This document shows, in pieces, positions 1 to 8,725 of a stretch of 50,242 nucleotides of DNA (its first letter is position 1; every line of letters starts with the position of its first letter). Origin of the DNA: Nitrospiraceae bacterium UBA6905 (GTDB lineage Bacteria; Nitrospirota; Thermodesulfovibrionia; Thermodesulfovibrionales; UBA6898); the NCBI GenBank assembly GCA_002451165.1, contig DKBH01000061.1:48103-98344 (forward strand), written 5' to 3'. The notes under the pieces were generated by a model, which saw only the letters and a program-made list of their open reading frames with translations, made no database searches and was not told where the DNA came from. Position numbers and translations under genes: made by a program.

Positions 1-815
1 AGCGGTGCATATTCTGCGTGAACTCGGGTCGGGCCGGATCGAGGTATCTTGCCGAGATACTGAATACGGCAAAAGGAGTCAGGGCTTTTCATGAGCCTGC
101 CCCGACGATGACAGGGTGCTACCTAAAGATGATCAACCTGTCAGAATATAGGGAAACCCGTACAGAAAGAAAGATAAAATGGGCTGCGATCAGGAAAACG
201 TTAGGGCAGATGAGGCGAGACGAGGTCTATTGCGAAACGAGCCACATGTTCGTCAAGACTTTCTTCGACGTGGTGGTCGAAGAACTGAGCAACGTGGAGG
301 TGATTATTCTCCGTAGGGACCTCAGCTCCGTTCTTAAGAGCTTTATCGAAATGGGGTACTTTTCGAAGTTAAATCGGGTATGGCCGGACTGGATGTCAAG
401 TCCGAATGCTGTGACGCGCGCAGTCGAATGCATAGACCAAGACCGGAATTTGGACCAGTATGATCTCTGCATCGCTTATCTAATCGATATCGAGGCGCGG
501 GCGCAGCGGTTCATGAGAACCTATCCCGAGGTGCCGGTTTACGAAGTCCGGCTGGAACAGCTCAATTCTTCTAACGATGTTTACCGTTTCTTCAGGGAAC
601 TGTGTATTGCACCGACTCACAAAACCGAGGAATTGATCGGCAGACCGAAGAACCGTCGTGATGAAAGAAAGCGGCGTTTGAATAGGGCAACATCGCTTGA
701 CCTCTGTAGAGAGCGAATTGAGGCATATGTAAGGAAAGCAGAGATCAAAGGAATTAGTCTGCCAGAGCTGCATCTGGACTGGGCCAGTCACGGCCCAGGG
801 GGAACCAACGCATGA
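1..815 (+). CDS. Sulfotransferase family protein, 5' end cut by window edge
   Basis: The reading frame is open to the left edge. Codons upstream of the first in-window GTG (18) encode Cys-Ile-Phe-Cys-Val, which looks like the first beta strand leading into the SGRAGS phosphate loop (5'-phosphosulfate site of PAPS sulfotransferases). The true start is therefore probably outside the window and the GTG is internal. A second family hallmark is the 3'-phosphate-binding segment VEVIILRRDLSSVLKSF about 95 residues later (Arg, Ser). The family transfers sulfate from PAPS to a hydroxyl or amine, here presumably on a glycan. The stop overlaps the next start (ATGA), so the two are translationally coupled. 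The acceptor is unknown. Confident in family, not in substrate. Confidence 0.75.
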   Translation, partial: RCIFCVNSGRAGSRYLAEILNTAKGVRAFHEPAPTMTGCYLKMINLSEYRETRTERKIKWAAIRKTLGQMRRDEVYCETSHMFVKTFFDVVVEELSNVEVIILRRDLSSVLKSFIEMGYFSKLNRVWPDWMSSPNAVTRAVECIDQDRNLDQYDLCIAYLIDIEARAQRFMRTYPEVPVYEVRLEQLNSSNDVYRFFRELCIAPTHKTEELIGRPKNRRDERKRRLNRATSLDLCRERIEAYVRKAEIKGISLPELHLDWASHGPGGTNA

Positions 816-1663
816 AACTTGCCCACATTATCAATCCGGTCATTGTCCCGGAATCTTCTGACCTCTACGTGGCCGAGCCTGTCACATTCGAGTCTATGAG
901 AATCGCAAGGGACCTGGCGCGCGGGAAAGTTGAGGTTGAACTTTTTTCTACCTGCTACCCCGAGGACCGCCCCCTGGCTCCGGAAGGCTTCTCGCATCTG
1001 CGAGATCTGGACCGCTCGGTGCTGGATGTTGCCCAGTTTGCTAAGCCGAGAAGGCTACCCCTGCTTAAAGATATCCTCGACCGTCTCTACGAGGCCACTC
1101 CCCACGCGGACTTCCTTATTTACACTAACGTTGACATTGCACTTATGCCGTATTTCTATTCTGCGGTGCAGAAATTGCTCGAACTATCTTATGATGCACT
1201 AGTTATTAACAGGAGGACCATATCAGACAAGTATCAGCGAATTGATCAGCTTCCGCTCATGTTTTCCGAACTTGGCAGGAAGCATAGCGGGTACGACTGC
1301 TTTATCTTCAAACGGTCCGCTTACTCCCGTTATCGTCTCGGAGATGCATGTGTCGGTGCAGGCGGCATCGGGAAAGTGCTGGTATCAAACATGGTTTGCC
1401 ACTCTTCGAAGTTCATGCTTCTGAAGGAGGAACATTTGACCTTTCATATAGGTGACACCCGCGTATGGAGAAACAACGATCAGTCAGATTATACTGCCCA
1501 TAACTGGGCTGTCCTTCGCCGGATCCTCAAAGACCTCGAAAAAGAAAAAGGGTCCTTTGAGAATAATTCGCTTCCTGCGTCATTCCTGCGCAACCTGGAA
1601 CCCGCTCCTCACAGCTCTTTGAAGGGGAAACTGAAGGAGCTTGTGCGGTTGTTCAGGCGATGA
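812..1663 (+). CDS. Protein of unknown function, possible GT-A-like fold
   Basis: The 283-residue soluble protein has no signal peptide or membrane segment. Its start overlaps the upstream sulfotransferase stop by 4 nt (ATGA), so it is probably co-translated with it. The stretch DFLIYTNVDIALMPYFY near residue 100 resembles the strand plus acidic motif (x-D-x) of a GT-A nucleotide-sugar site. A later segment with a CVGAGGIGKV glycine cluster and an HIGDTRVW motif follows. These are visible similarities only; I do not recognise the family with certainty. The context (sulfotransferase upstream, glycan exporter downstream) fits a role in glycan assembly. The C-terminus is basic (KLKELVRLFRR), which may favour membrane association. 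Confidence 0.65.
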   Translation: MKLAHIINPVIVPESSDLYVAEPVTFESMRIARDLARGKVEVELFSTCYPEDRPLAPEGFSHLRDLDRSVLDVAQFAKPRRLPLLKDILDRLYEATPHADFLIYTNVDIALMPYFYSAVQKLLELSYDALVINRRTISDKYQRIDQLPLMFSELGRKHSGYDCFIFKRSAYSRYRLGDACVGAGGIGKVLVSNMVCHSSKFMLLKEEHLTFHIGDTRVWRNNDQSDYTAHNWAVLRRILKDLEKEKGSFENNSLPASFLRNLEPAPHSSLKGKLKELVRLFRR

Positions 1664-1747
1664 TTCAAGACGATCTTCTTTCAGCGTTTCGCGTGATCAA
1701 AGATTACACGTGGATTGTTGGTAGTGACCCGCGGACGGGGTGAGGAT

Positions 1748-1770
1748 GAGTTTCAGCAGGAGTGAAACTC
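1748..1770. other. Inverted repeat, 8-bp arms
   Basis: GAGTTTCA (1748-1755) is the exact reverse complement of TGAAACTC (1763-1770), with a 7-nt spacer. No T-run follows on either strand, so it is not a standard terminator. It lies about 40 nt upstream of the candidate -35 element and could be a regulator site or a simple RNA hairpin. Confidence 0.4.
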
Positions 1771-1809
1771 TCAAATATGACTGTTGCCATACCGGAGATC
1801 GCATATCGG

Positions 1810-1839
1810 TTGAAAAAGGCTAAGGTCTGCTGATAAAAT
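1810..1839 (+). promoter_or_regulatory. Candidate sigma70 promoter for the first Wzm/Wzt operon
   Basis: TTGAAA (1810-1815) and TAAAAT (1834-1839) each match the -35 and -10 consensus at 5 of 6 positions, with an 18-nt spacer. Transcription would begin near 1846 and leave a leader of about 180 nt before the exporter permease start at 2024. It is prediction by eye only. Confidence 0.4.
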
Positions 1840-2023
1840 ACGCAAAGAAAAATCGTTGTAGAGCGAATACATTCAACTGTGATCGTAGGGTCGTTTACCG
1901 GCATGCGGGATAAATCCTGAATATATCCAGATCAAGACTGAGCTTTTTCCCTGAAGGAAGTGTCGCGGGATTGCCGAGTACCTTCGCGGTGTCTTTCTAT
2001 TTGGAATGGCAAGATAATAGATA

Positions 2024-2884
2024 ATGGGTCATACGAAAAAGAGTCTCACGGTTTATCGACCAAACCAGCGTCACGATATCGGCTATATTCGTACCTGGGC
2101 GGTGATGGCGAGGAATATCATCAGCGCGAAGGACCTCATTTGGCAACTCTTTAAGAGGGATTATTTTGCAGCATACAAGAAGTCCTTCATTGGTTTTTCA
2201 TGGATTGTCCTTGCGCCGATGATCGGCATATTGTCATGGATTTTCCTGAAGCAGACCGGCATGCTGAGGCCTGGTGATGTAGCTATTTCCTACCCAGCGT
2301 ATGTCCTCATCGGATCCTCCATGTGGGGGCTTTTTATGGGTATATTCACATCTGTGGCCCAGACCTTTGAGGCCGGGCAGGTCATCATCGTGCAGGTGAA
2401 CTTTCCGCGCGAGGCCCTTGTCCTTAAGCAGGCTGCGATAAACGTTGCGAATTTCTTCATCTCACTGATCGTTAATCTGGCGGTACTGGCAAGCTTCGGC
2501 ATAACCCCGAGCTACTGGACAGCCCTGCTGCCATTGATAATACTGCCCCTCTTCTTTCTTGCCACAGCAGCAGGCCTGATCGTCTCCATGTTCTCGGTAG
2601 TGGCTTTCGACATCAACAAGTTTGTCACTTCATTGGTAGGCCTGCTGCTCTATACGGTGCCGGTGATTTACTCCGATAAGATCGAAAACCCTGTCGTGCG
2701 ATCGGTCATAAAATGGAACCCGCTCACATATCTGGTCTGCTCTGCACGGGACCTTGTCATATATGGAAGGCTGTATGACACGCAGGGATATCTCATATCT
2801 TCTGTTCTCTCTGCCATTCTGTTCATTGTGGCTCTCCGCCTCTTCTTTGTATCCGAAGACAAGATAATCGAAAGGATGCTCTGA
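2024..2884 (+). CDS. wzm: ABC-2 type polysaccharide export permease (Wzm-like), first exporter
   Basis: The 286-residue integral membrane protein has the Wzm/TagG layout: a cytoplasmic N-terminal amphipathic segment (LIWQLFKRDYFAAYKKSFIG, ending just before the first helix at FSW), then about six membrane helices. The N-terminal 30 residues before MARN resemble the usual N-terminus of this family, so I keep the ATG at 2024 rather than the one at 2105. Together with the ATPase 8 nt downstream it would move a lipid-linked polysaccharide across the inner membrane. It is only distantly similar to the second permease in this window (22720-23550), so the two exporters are not recent duplicates. Confidence 0.9.
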   Translation: MGHTKKSLTVYRPNQRHDIGYIRTWAVMARNIISAKDLIWQLFKRDYFAAYKKSFIGFSWIVLAPMIGILSWIFLKQTGMLRPGDVAISYPAYVLIGSSMWGLFMGIFTSVAQTFEAGQVIIVQVNFPREALVLKQAAINVANFFISLIVNLAVLASFGITPSYWTALLPLIILPLFFLATAAGLIVSMFSVVAFDINKFVTSLVGLLLYTVPVIYSDKIENPVVRSVIKWNPLTYLVCSARDLVIYGRLYDTQGYLISSVLSAILFIVALRLFFVSEDKIIERML

Positions 2885-2892
2885 TCCAGTCG

Positions 2893-4149
2893 ATGATGCT
2901 CAAAACCCTGTCGCAGGTACAATCAGTACACCCGGAGGAGGGGGAGGTCGTTCTTTCGGTAAGGAATGTCTCGAAGAAGTTCGCGAAGAACCTGAAAATG
3001 AACATGTTCTACGGCATCGTCGACCTTGCGAGAAACATGGTAGGGTTAAGATCCGACTCTTCATCCCTGAGAAAGAGCGAATTCTGGGCCGTCAACGACG
3101 TCAGTTTCGATCTCAAAAGAGGTCAGATGCTCGGCCTTCTCGGCAGGAACGGTAGCGGTAAAACCACTCTGCTGAGGCTTATCTCCGGTATTTTTCCGCC
3201 GGACAAGGGCGAGATAACCTTGAAGGGCAGGATTGCTACTTTGATTTCGCTGGGTGCAGGCTTCCATCCTCATATGACCGGTCGCGAAAATATTTACCTT
3301 AACGGCGCTATCCTGGGGATGACGACAGATGAAATAGATTCGAGTATGGATGCGATCATCGAGTTCTCAGAACTGTGTGACTTCATAGATTCACCCGTAT
3401 CGACGTACTCTTCAGGGATGAGGGTCAGGCTCGGATTCTCGATTGCTATCGCGATCAAACCTGATATCCTCCTCCTTGATGAGGTTCTTGCTGTGGGTGA
3501 CCGGAGGTTCAAGGCTAAATGCTACGCACAGTTAGACAAGATTATCAAGGATACCGCCGTAATATTCGTATCGCATTCGATACCGAATATCTCCAGGGTC
3601 TGCACGGACGCCCTTGTGCTCAACGAGGGGAAAATGGCATATGGTATCGGGAGTGTTTCAGAGGCTATCGATTGCTATTTCTCCCTGTTCCCGGCAGACG
3701 AAGGGAGTCTCATCAGCACGGGACAGACCAGGCTTCTCGATTTTGCACTATACTCGGATGTGGAGGCGCCAGCGGGAAACGGACGGCCCGGAATAGGGTA
3801 CATGGGGTTGTTGATTGTGGAGATGAAACTGTCTATTGACCCATCCGTGAGCAACATAATCGTTGACGTATCTTTCTATGACAAGGAGTTCAATAATGTA
3901 TCGGTCTGCGAGTCGGACCTCTGCGGCTTCCCTGTAAGGAATGACTCTCCAGAGATCAGACTGCGAGTAAAATTCTTAGACATTCAATTGAGTCCGGGCA
4001 CGTATTCGGTCACCGTGACAATAAAGGACGAAAGGAAGAAACTGGTTCTGTTAAAGCATCATAATATATCCGAATTCCAGATTACGGGAGGATTCGTGGT
4101 GCTTGCTCCTTTCCACCTGAAAGCTGAGTGGAGCCATGTACAAGAGTAG
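2893..4149 (+). CDS. wzt: ABC polysaccharide export ATPase (Wzt-like), first exporter
   Basis: The 418-residue protein has an N-terminal nucleotide-binding domain. Visible motifs are Walker A GRNGSGKT (about residues 84-91), signature YSSGM (172-176), Walker B DILLLDE (191-197) and the H-loop VSHS (226-229). The insertion and RENIYLNGAILGM segment are typical of Wzt/TagH. Residues from about 270 onward form an extra beta-rich domain like the Wzt C-terminal carbohydrate-binding domain, which in characterised systems recognises the terminal modification of the exported chain. It pairs with the permease 8 nt upstream. Its 3' end overlaps the next sulfotransferase by 14 nt, which ties export to sulfation. 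Confidence 0.92.
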   Translation: MMLKTLSQVQSVHPEEGEVVLSVRNVSKKFAKNLKMNMFYGIVDLARNMVGLRSDSSSLRKSEFWAVNDVSFDLKRGQMLGLLGRNGSGKTTLLRLISGIFPPDKGEITLKGRIATLISLGAGFHPHMTGRENIYLNGAILGMTTDEIDSSMDAIIEFSELCDFIDSPVSTYSSGMRVRLGFSIAIAIKPDILLLDEVLAVGDRRFKAKCYAQLDKIIKDTAVIFVSHSIPNISRVCTDALVLNEGKMAYGIGSVSEAIDCYFSLFPADEGSLISTGQTRLLDFALYSDVEAPAGNGRPGIGYMGLLIVEMKLSIDPSVSNIIVDVSFYDKEFNNVSVCESDLCGFPVRNDSPEIRLRVKFLDIQLSPGTYSVTVTIKDERKKLVLLKHHNISEFQITGGFVVLAPFHLKAEWSHVQE

Positions 4150-5023
4150 ATTGACAAATAATCGTTCAAGGGAAAAGAGTTGCTTCCGTCAGCGGCCGAA
4201 GAAGTGCGATCCCGGCTGGTATCATTTTCTGACGAGCGGGCTAAGATGCCTTCCTGATTTTATCATCATCGGTGCAATGAGGAGCGGCACAACATCCTTG
4301 TTCCATAATCTAAGCGGGCATCCTATGGTAATCCCGTCGAGACGAAAGGAAGTTCACTTCTTCGACTTTCAGTACGACAGGGGACTCGACTGGTATAAGG
4401 GTTATTTTCCCTTATCATGGAAGAGACCACGTCGGAATATGAGCACCCGTAATTTTCTGACGGGCGAGGCGTCACCCTCATATCTATTCCATCCCCATGC
4501 CCCGGCAAGGATGCTCAACATCATTCCGAAGGCCAAATGCATACTGCTGCTGAGAAATCCAGTTGAGCGGGCGTTCTCTCATTATCGTCATGCGGTCTGG
4601 AATGGTGTCGAGACGTTGCCTTTTTCAGAAGTGATCAGGAAGGAGGATTCCTGGATAGGCGAGGAATATGCCCGGATGTGCAGGGATGAAAATTATTACA
4701 ACTTTGATTGTCACGAGCGGAGTTATCTGGCCCGCGGCGTATACATAACCCAGTTGAAGAGATGGCTGACATATTTTCCGAAGGAACAGATCATGATCAT
4801 TAGAAGTGAAGATTTCTTTGCCCGTCCGCATGAGATACTGCAGTCTGTCTGGGAATTCTTGGAACTCCCATCTTTTTATGGGAATGGCTTCGAAATTCAT
4901 AACAAGGGCGGTGCCTCTGAGATTAATGAAGAGGACAGAATGTGGTTGCGCCAGTATTTCCGAAAACATAATGAATTGCTGTACGAGTTAATCGGGAAAG
5001 ATTTGAAGTGGGAGAACATTTAG
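4136..5023 (+). CDS. Sulfotransferase (heparan N-sulfotransferase-like domain)
   Basis: The 295-residue protein carries the PAPS 5'-phosphosulfate loop GAMRSGTT (about 46-53) after the strand PDFIIIGA. It also has the KEVHFFDF segment, GEASPSYLF, and the 3'-phosphate site LLRNPVERAFSHY (138-150). This order is characteristic of Sulfotransfer_1 proteins related to heparan sulfate sulfotransferases. The first 38 residues are basic and probably not part of the domain, so a later start is possible. The ATG used overlaps the Wzt gene by 14 nt. It probably sulfates the polysaccharide exported by the adjoining ABC system. It resembles the sulfotransferase at 7874-8725 more closely than the other copies. 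Confidence 0.88.
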   Translation: MYKSRLTNNRSREKSCFRQRPKKCDPGWYHFLTSGLRCLPDFIIIGAMRSGTTSLFHNLSGHPMVIPSRRKEVHFFDFQYDRGLDWYKGYFPLSWKRPRRNMSTRNFLTGEASPSYLFHPHAPARMLNIIPKAKCILLLRNPVERAFSHYRHAVWNGVETLPFSEVIRKEDSWIGEEYARMCRDENYYNFDCHERSYLARGVYITQLKRWLTYFPKEQIMIIRSEDFFARPHEILQSVWEFLELPSFYGNGFEIHNKGGASEINEEDRMWLRQYFRKHNELLYELIGKDLKWENI

Positions 5024-5114
5024 AACAGGGAATCTACACAGGAAAAGATAGGAGGTCCTGTCCTGGTGGAGACAGGGCAGAACAAGTCAGAGAGAAGATT
5101 GGAATGCCATAGCA

Positions 5115-6110
5115 ATGCGCGACGTTTCGTTGCGGGAGCGAAGCACAGAGATGTTCGACAAGAGAATAATACTCTTTCATAGAAGTTATCAGCAGTTTCA
5201 GGGGGGACACCTGAAGGTATGGAATTATTTCAACCATGTGATGGATTCCCCCCATTACCGCCCATTAATCAGGTTCTCGGACTGCTCGGTCTGGGACACC
5301 AATAATCCATGGGCTGGTGTGAGGAGGTTTGTCATAGGTGCGAACGAGGCTGTTTTGGCGGATACGCTGTTCATAGCCGGTATGGACTGGCTAATGCTCA
5401 AGGAGGAGGAGAGAATGGCCTCTACCATTCCCGTCATCAATCTTATTCAGCATGTCAGACATGCTGATCCGAGAGAACAGCTCTCTTCTTTTCTAAGGTA
5501 TAAGGCTGTTCGCATCTGCGTAAGTCAAGATGTAGCAATGGCTCTTGAGGCAACAGGGAGAACTAACGGTCCGCTTTTTGTCATTCCAAACGGCATCGAC
5601 ACGACGGAAATTCCAGTCCTACATCCGCATGTTTCGGTTGGCTGCGACATTCTCATAGATGCGGTGAAGAATCCGGAACTCGGCATGAAACTCTTGAGAT
5701 CACTTGCACCCCTTGGTCTGAAGGCAGAGGTGATATCATCGCGTCTTGCAAGAGCAAACTACCTGAATCGTATCAGCAGATCGAAGATAACGATTTTTCT
5801 GCCACACGTTACTGAGGGGTTTTATCTTCCCGCTCTTGAGGGCATGGCGACCGGTACGCTCGTAATTTGTCCGGACTGCGTTGGAAACAGAAGTTTCTGC
5901 AGAGACGGTATTAATTGCTTCAACCCTTCTTATACCTTCGACGAAATAATTGCTTCGGTGCGCGCGGCGCTTCTATTAGGTCCGAGTGATATGGAGCAGA
6001 TCAAGAACAATGCCAGACAGACTGTCTCCCAGCATGATATTTCTTCTGAACGAGCTGCTTTCCTTGATATTCTTGACCATATAGACCACTTATGGAGAGG
6101 GATGAATTGA
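5115..6110 (+). CDS. Glycosyltransferase, GT4-like
   Basis: The 331-residue soluble protein has a GT-B layout. The N-terminal half contains VNLIQHVRHADP and ICVSQDV followed by FVIPNGID (about 155-162), the usual interdomain region of GT4 enzymes. The C-terminal half has the E-x7-E motif EGFYLPALE (234-242) followed by GMATGTLVICPDCVGNRSF, which binds the nucleotide sugar. It would add one sugar to the growing glycan in the cytoplasm. Start choice is uncertain: ATG 5115 gives the longest form, but ATG 5151 begins directly at the first beta strand (FDKRIILFH). It overlaps the next sulfotransferase by 19 nt. Confidence 0.85.
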   Translation: MRDVSLRERSTEMFDKRIILFHRSYQQFQGGHLKVWNYFNHVMDSPHYRPLIRFSDCSVWDTNNPWAGVRRFVIGANEAVLADTLFIAGMDWLMLKEEERMASTIPVINLIQHVRHADPREQLSSFLRYKAVRICVSQDVAMALEATGRTNGPLFVIPNGIDTTEIPVLHPHVSVGCDILIDAVKNPELGMKLLRSLAPLGLKAEVISSRLARANYLNRISRSKITIFLPHVTEGFYLPALEGMATGTLVICPDCVGNRSFCRDGINCFNPSYTFDEIIASVRAALLLGPSDMEQIKNNARQTVSQHDISSERAAFLDILDHIDHLWRGMN

Positions 6111-6991
6111 ACGGACGCGACATTATTCTTACTGGACTCCCAAGGTCAGGAACAACTCTCACGTGCCACTTGCTTGATAAACTGCCCGATACGGTCGCGC
6201 TCCATGAGCCCATGGAAGTTCGCAGATTTGCGACCCTTCCCACACACACTGCCGTCTGCGACGAGGTTGGAAAATTTTTTGTAGATATGAGGCATTCAAT
6301 TCTGTTACATAGGACGGCTATTACAAAACATATTGGGGGGAAGATTCCTGATAATCATGTGGCGAACCACTATGCGGATTCGCAATTGAGGCCAACTATA
6401 GAATCAAACAGCCCTATCGTCATTGAAAAGGAGTTGAGCCCTGACTTTATGCTGATTATCAAGCATCCCGCTGCGTTTACCGCGACACTCGGAACCCTGA
6501 TAAAACATTTCCCTTGCTATGCTGTAATTCGCAATCCGCTTTCGGTGCTTACGTCCTGGAACAGCGTGGCATTGCCGGTTCAGGACGGACGCACTCCAGC
6601 TGCCGAAAGCCTGGATGGGGACCTGAAACACGCATTGACTTTCATTAATGACAGACTTGAGCGGCAACTCTATATCTTGTCATGGTTCTTCGAGCGGTAC
6701 GAGCGTTATCTGCCCGACGAATCCATTATTAGATATGAAAAGATCGTGGAAACGGGGGGCAAGAATCTTCGGGTTGTTACGGAAAAGGCGGCTACGCTGA
6801 ATGAACCTCTCGAAAACAAGAATAAGAACAGGATTTATAAGCAGGAGACAATGCAGCGACTTGGTGAAAAGCTCCTGAAGAGCAGCGGAGCATATTGGCA
6901 GTTTTATGAGAAGAAGCAGGTAGAGGAATTGATCGATGTAGATCCCCCTCGCCATAACCGAAAACTATCAGGTCATTACACGGGATCGTAG
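6092..6991 (+). CDS. Sulfotransferase family protein
   Basis: The 299-residue protein has the P-loop TGLPRSGTT (14-22) next to the start and LHEPMEV shortly after. The 3'-phosphate-binding segment YAVIRNPLSVLTSW lies near residue 150, and YEKIVETGG near 215 matches the family's R-Y-E-x-h segment. It belongs to the general Sulfotransfer_1/3 superfamily but differs from the heparan-type neighbours by lacking the KEVHFFD segment. It overlaps the preceding glycosyltransferase by 19 nt, suggesting a sugar-addition and sulfation pair. The acceptor is unknown. Confidence 0.85.
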   Translation: MERDELNGRDIILTGLPRSGTTLTCHLLDKLPDTVALHEPMEVRRFATLPTHTAVCDEVGKFFVDMRHSILLHRTAITKHIGGKIPDNHVANHYADSQLRPTIESNSPIVIEKELSPDFMLIIKHPAAFTATLGTLIKHFPCYAVIRNPLSVLTSWNSVALPVQDGRTPAAESLDGDLKHALTFINDRLERQLYILSWFFERYERYLPDESIIRYEKIVETGGKNLRVVTEKAATLNEPLENKNKNRIYKQETMQRLGEKLLKSSGAYWQFYEKKQVEELIDVDPPRHNRKLSGHYTGS

Positions 6992-7000
6992 TACGAGGGT

Positions 7001-7750
7001 ATGATATTACTGATGTTTAGCATCTTCGGTTTTACCAGATTCGGCACCGCCTTTATGGCTGAGACCCTCCAGCTGAATAGCCTTATTACCATTCCCTGGG
7101 AGACAGGCTACCTGCTACTGATAGCGTTCATCATTCATAGGCTGAAGGGCTCGAAGATTGGCAAGAGGTTGACGGGGGATCTGACTCCGGCGACGGAGGC
7201 CTTCGGATGCACCATAGGTGAGTGCTTGACGCTGCGAAATATTAAGGAAATCTCGCGCAGGAGTAATTATTATCCCTGTGGCATCACCTCATCTGCAGAT
7301 GATGCCATGGCCCGCGACATGAAAGCAGAGACAGCCGGGGATTTATCATCCACCGACCTCTGCTTTGGTCGTATTGTGGCCACGAGAGAAATGCTAGAAG
7401 CAGATATCAAGATCATCCATATCATAAGATACATTCGCGGAATTTATGGAATCTCTCAGGCGAACAGAGAAGGGCAGCAGGATGTTTGCCAGTGGCTCAC
7501 CCGCCTCAGGAGCACATCAAATATGTACCTAAGAAAAGCATACAGATCAAGGCCGTACAAGTATCTTATGATCAGGGTTGAGGACGTCATCTCCTCATCC
7601 GAGAGTTACTGCAGATCAATAATTCATTTTCTCAGCGTCCATCTTGAAGATAACATGCGTATTTGCTCTGAAGAGGGCAGCCGTGATAATACCTGCTCCG
7701 ACCATGCAGACCCAAGCATGCCTTGTCTGCAGTCCTGTGTGGAGGCCTGA
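7001..7750 (+). CDS. Degenerate sulfotransferase-like protein, possibly a decaying gene
   Basis: The 249-residue frame keeps the overall sulfotransferase plan: a P-loop-like FGFTRFGT near the start, IPWET after it, IIHIIRYIRGIYGIS where the 3'-phosphate motif belongs, and YLMIRVEDVISSSESYCRSI near residue 190. Key positions are altered: the loop Ser of RSGT is Phe, and the Asp usual after Arg in the second motif is Tyr. The C-terminus (EEGSRDNTCSDHADPS onward) does not look like the family, and another frame stays open from 7644 to 7877, which could reflect a frameshift. It starts 9 nt after the previous gene; the ATG at 7013 is an alternative. It may be inactive or a pseudogene. Confidence 0.5.
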   Translation: MILLMFSIFGFTRFGTAFMAETLQLNSLITIPWETGYLLLIAFIIHRLKGSKIGKRLTGDLTPATEAFGCTIGECLTLRNIKEISRRSNYYPCGITSSADDAMARDMKAETAGDLSSTDLCFGRIVATREMLEADIKIIHIIRYIRGIYGISQANREGQQDVCQWLTRLRSTSNMYLRKAYRSRPYKYLMIRVEDVISSSESYCRSIIHFLSVHLEDNMRICSEEGSRDNTCSDHADPSMPCLQSCVEA

Positions 7751-7873
7751 ATGGACAAATGGAGCCTTTGATGAGAGCCATCTGCGAGCGACAGACAAGG
7801 GAGGGGCTTGCCGAATTCGGGTATCTGAGATGATTATGTTCCTGAATGATGGCGGAAGAGATGGGTTGAAGGT

Positions 7874-8725
7874 ATGACCGGTATCAGGCTCCCAGATTTT
7901 TTGTGCATCGGTGCCCAGAAGGCGGGGACCACGCTTCTTTACGAGATACTCAAAAAGCATGACCGCATCTTTATCCCGGACCTGAAGGAGGTTCATTTCT
8001 TCGATATCGATGAGGATTATGCACGGGGGGTGCAGTGGTACAGCATGCAATTCGAGCCGGCCGGTGATCGTTTTATTGCAGGCGATATTACGCCCTCGTA
8101 CCTTTTTTTCGACTACGTTCCTAAAAGAGTAAGAAAGGCGCTGGGCGGCCATGTAAGGCTGATCGTCCTACTCAGGAACCCCATTGACAGGGCATACTCC
8201 CATTATTGGATGTCGTTCAGGCGGGGATACGAGACCCGCTCGTTCGAAGAGGCGATAGTGCTCGAACACACGCGGATGAAGAGAGGATACTTCGAGCGGA
8301 ACAATTTCAGCTACGTAAGCAGGGGGTTTTACATGGAACAGATCGCGAGATATACCGCCCTGTTTCCTGTCGAGAACCTGAAGATCGTCCTCTTCGAGGA
8401 ATTTACCCGAGATCCGTCCCGTTACGCTGAAGAGATACTCCACTTTCTCGGCTGCAGCCCTGAAGGATGGCGCTGCCCCATCGGCAAGAAGATTCATGCA
8501 GGTGATCTCGACGTGCCGCAGTTTTTCCATGCGCTGCGGATGTCGAAGCAATTATCCCTGAAACATAATCTCTCGGCGCTGGGAAGCCTGACTAAAGGAA
8601 AGAAGGCATCCTATCCTCCTATGAAGAAAACGACCAGAAGGATCCTGGGGGATTTATTTTGCGATGAAGTGGCCGCTCTCTCAAAGTTTCTTGGAAGGGA
8701 TTTGTCCTTGTGGCATCTGGATTGA
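7874..8725 (+). CDS. Sulfotransferase (heparan N-sulfotransferase-like domain)
   Basis: The 283-residue protein has GAQKAGTT (12-20) as the PAPS loop, KEVHFFDID, GDITPSYLFF, and the 3'-phosphate motif LLRNPIDRAYSHY (99-111). The spacing matches the sulfotransferase at 4136-5023, so these two are paralogues acting on similar acceptors or positions. The ATG follows an AAGG stretch at a suitable distance. Its stop lies inside the next gene, which begins 16 nt earlier at a GTG. The protein is complete by family length. Confidence 0.9.
   Translation: MTGIRLPDFLCIGAQKAGTTLLYEILKKHDRIFIPDLKEVHFFDIDEDYARGVQWYSMQFEPAGDRFIAGDITPSYLFFDYVPKRVRKALGGHVRLIVLLRNPIDRAYSHYWMSFRRGYETRSFEEAIVLEHTRMKRGYFERNNFSYVSRGFYMEQIARYTALFPVENLKIVLFEEFTRDPSRYAEEILHFLGCSPEGWRCPIGKKIHAGDLDVPQFFHALRMSKQLSLKHNLSALGSLTKGKKASYPPMKKTTRRILGDLFCDEVAALSKFLGRDLSLWHLD

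Larger units (their letters stand above)
1664..2023. other. Intergenic region with hairpin and candidate promoter
   Basis: No convincing gene is present in these 360 bases. They contain an 8-bp inverted repeat (1748-1770) and a good sigma70-like promoter (1810-1839) facing the Wzm/Wzt pair. This is a likely transcription boundary inside the cluster. Confidence 0.5.
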
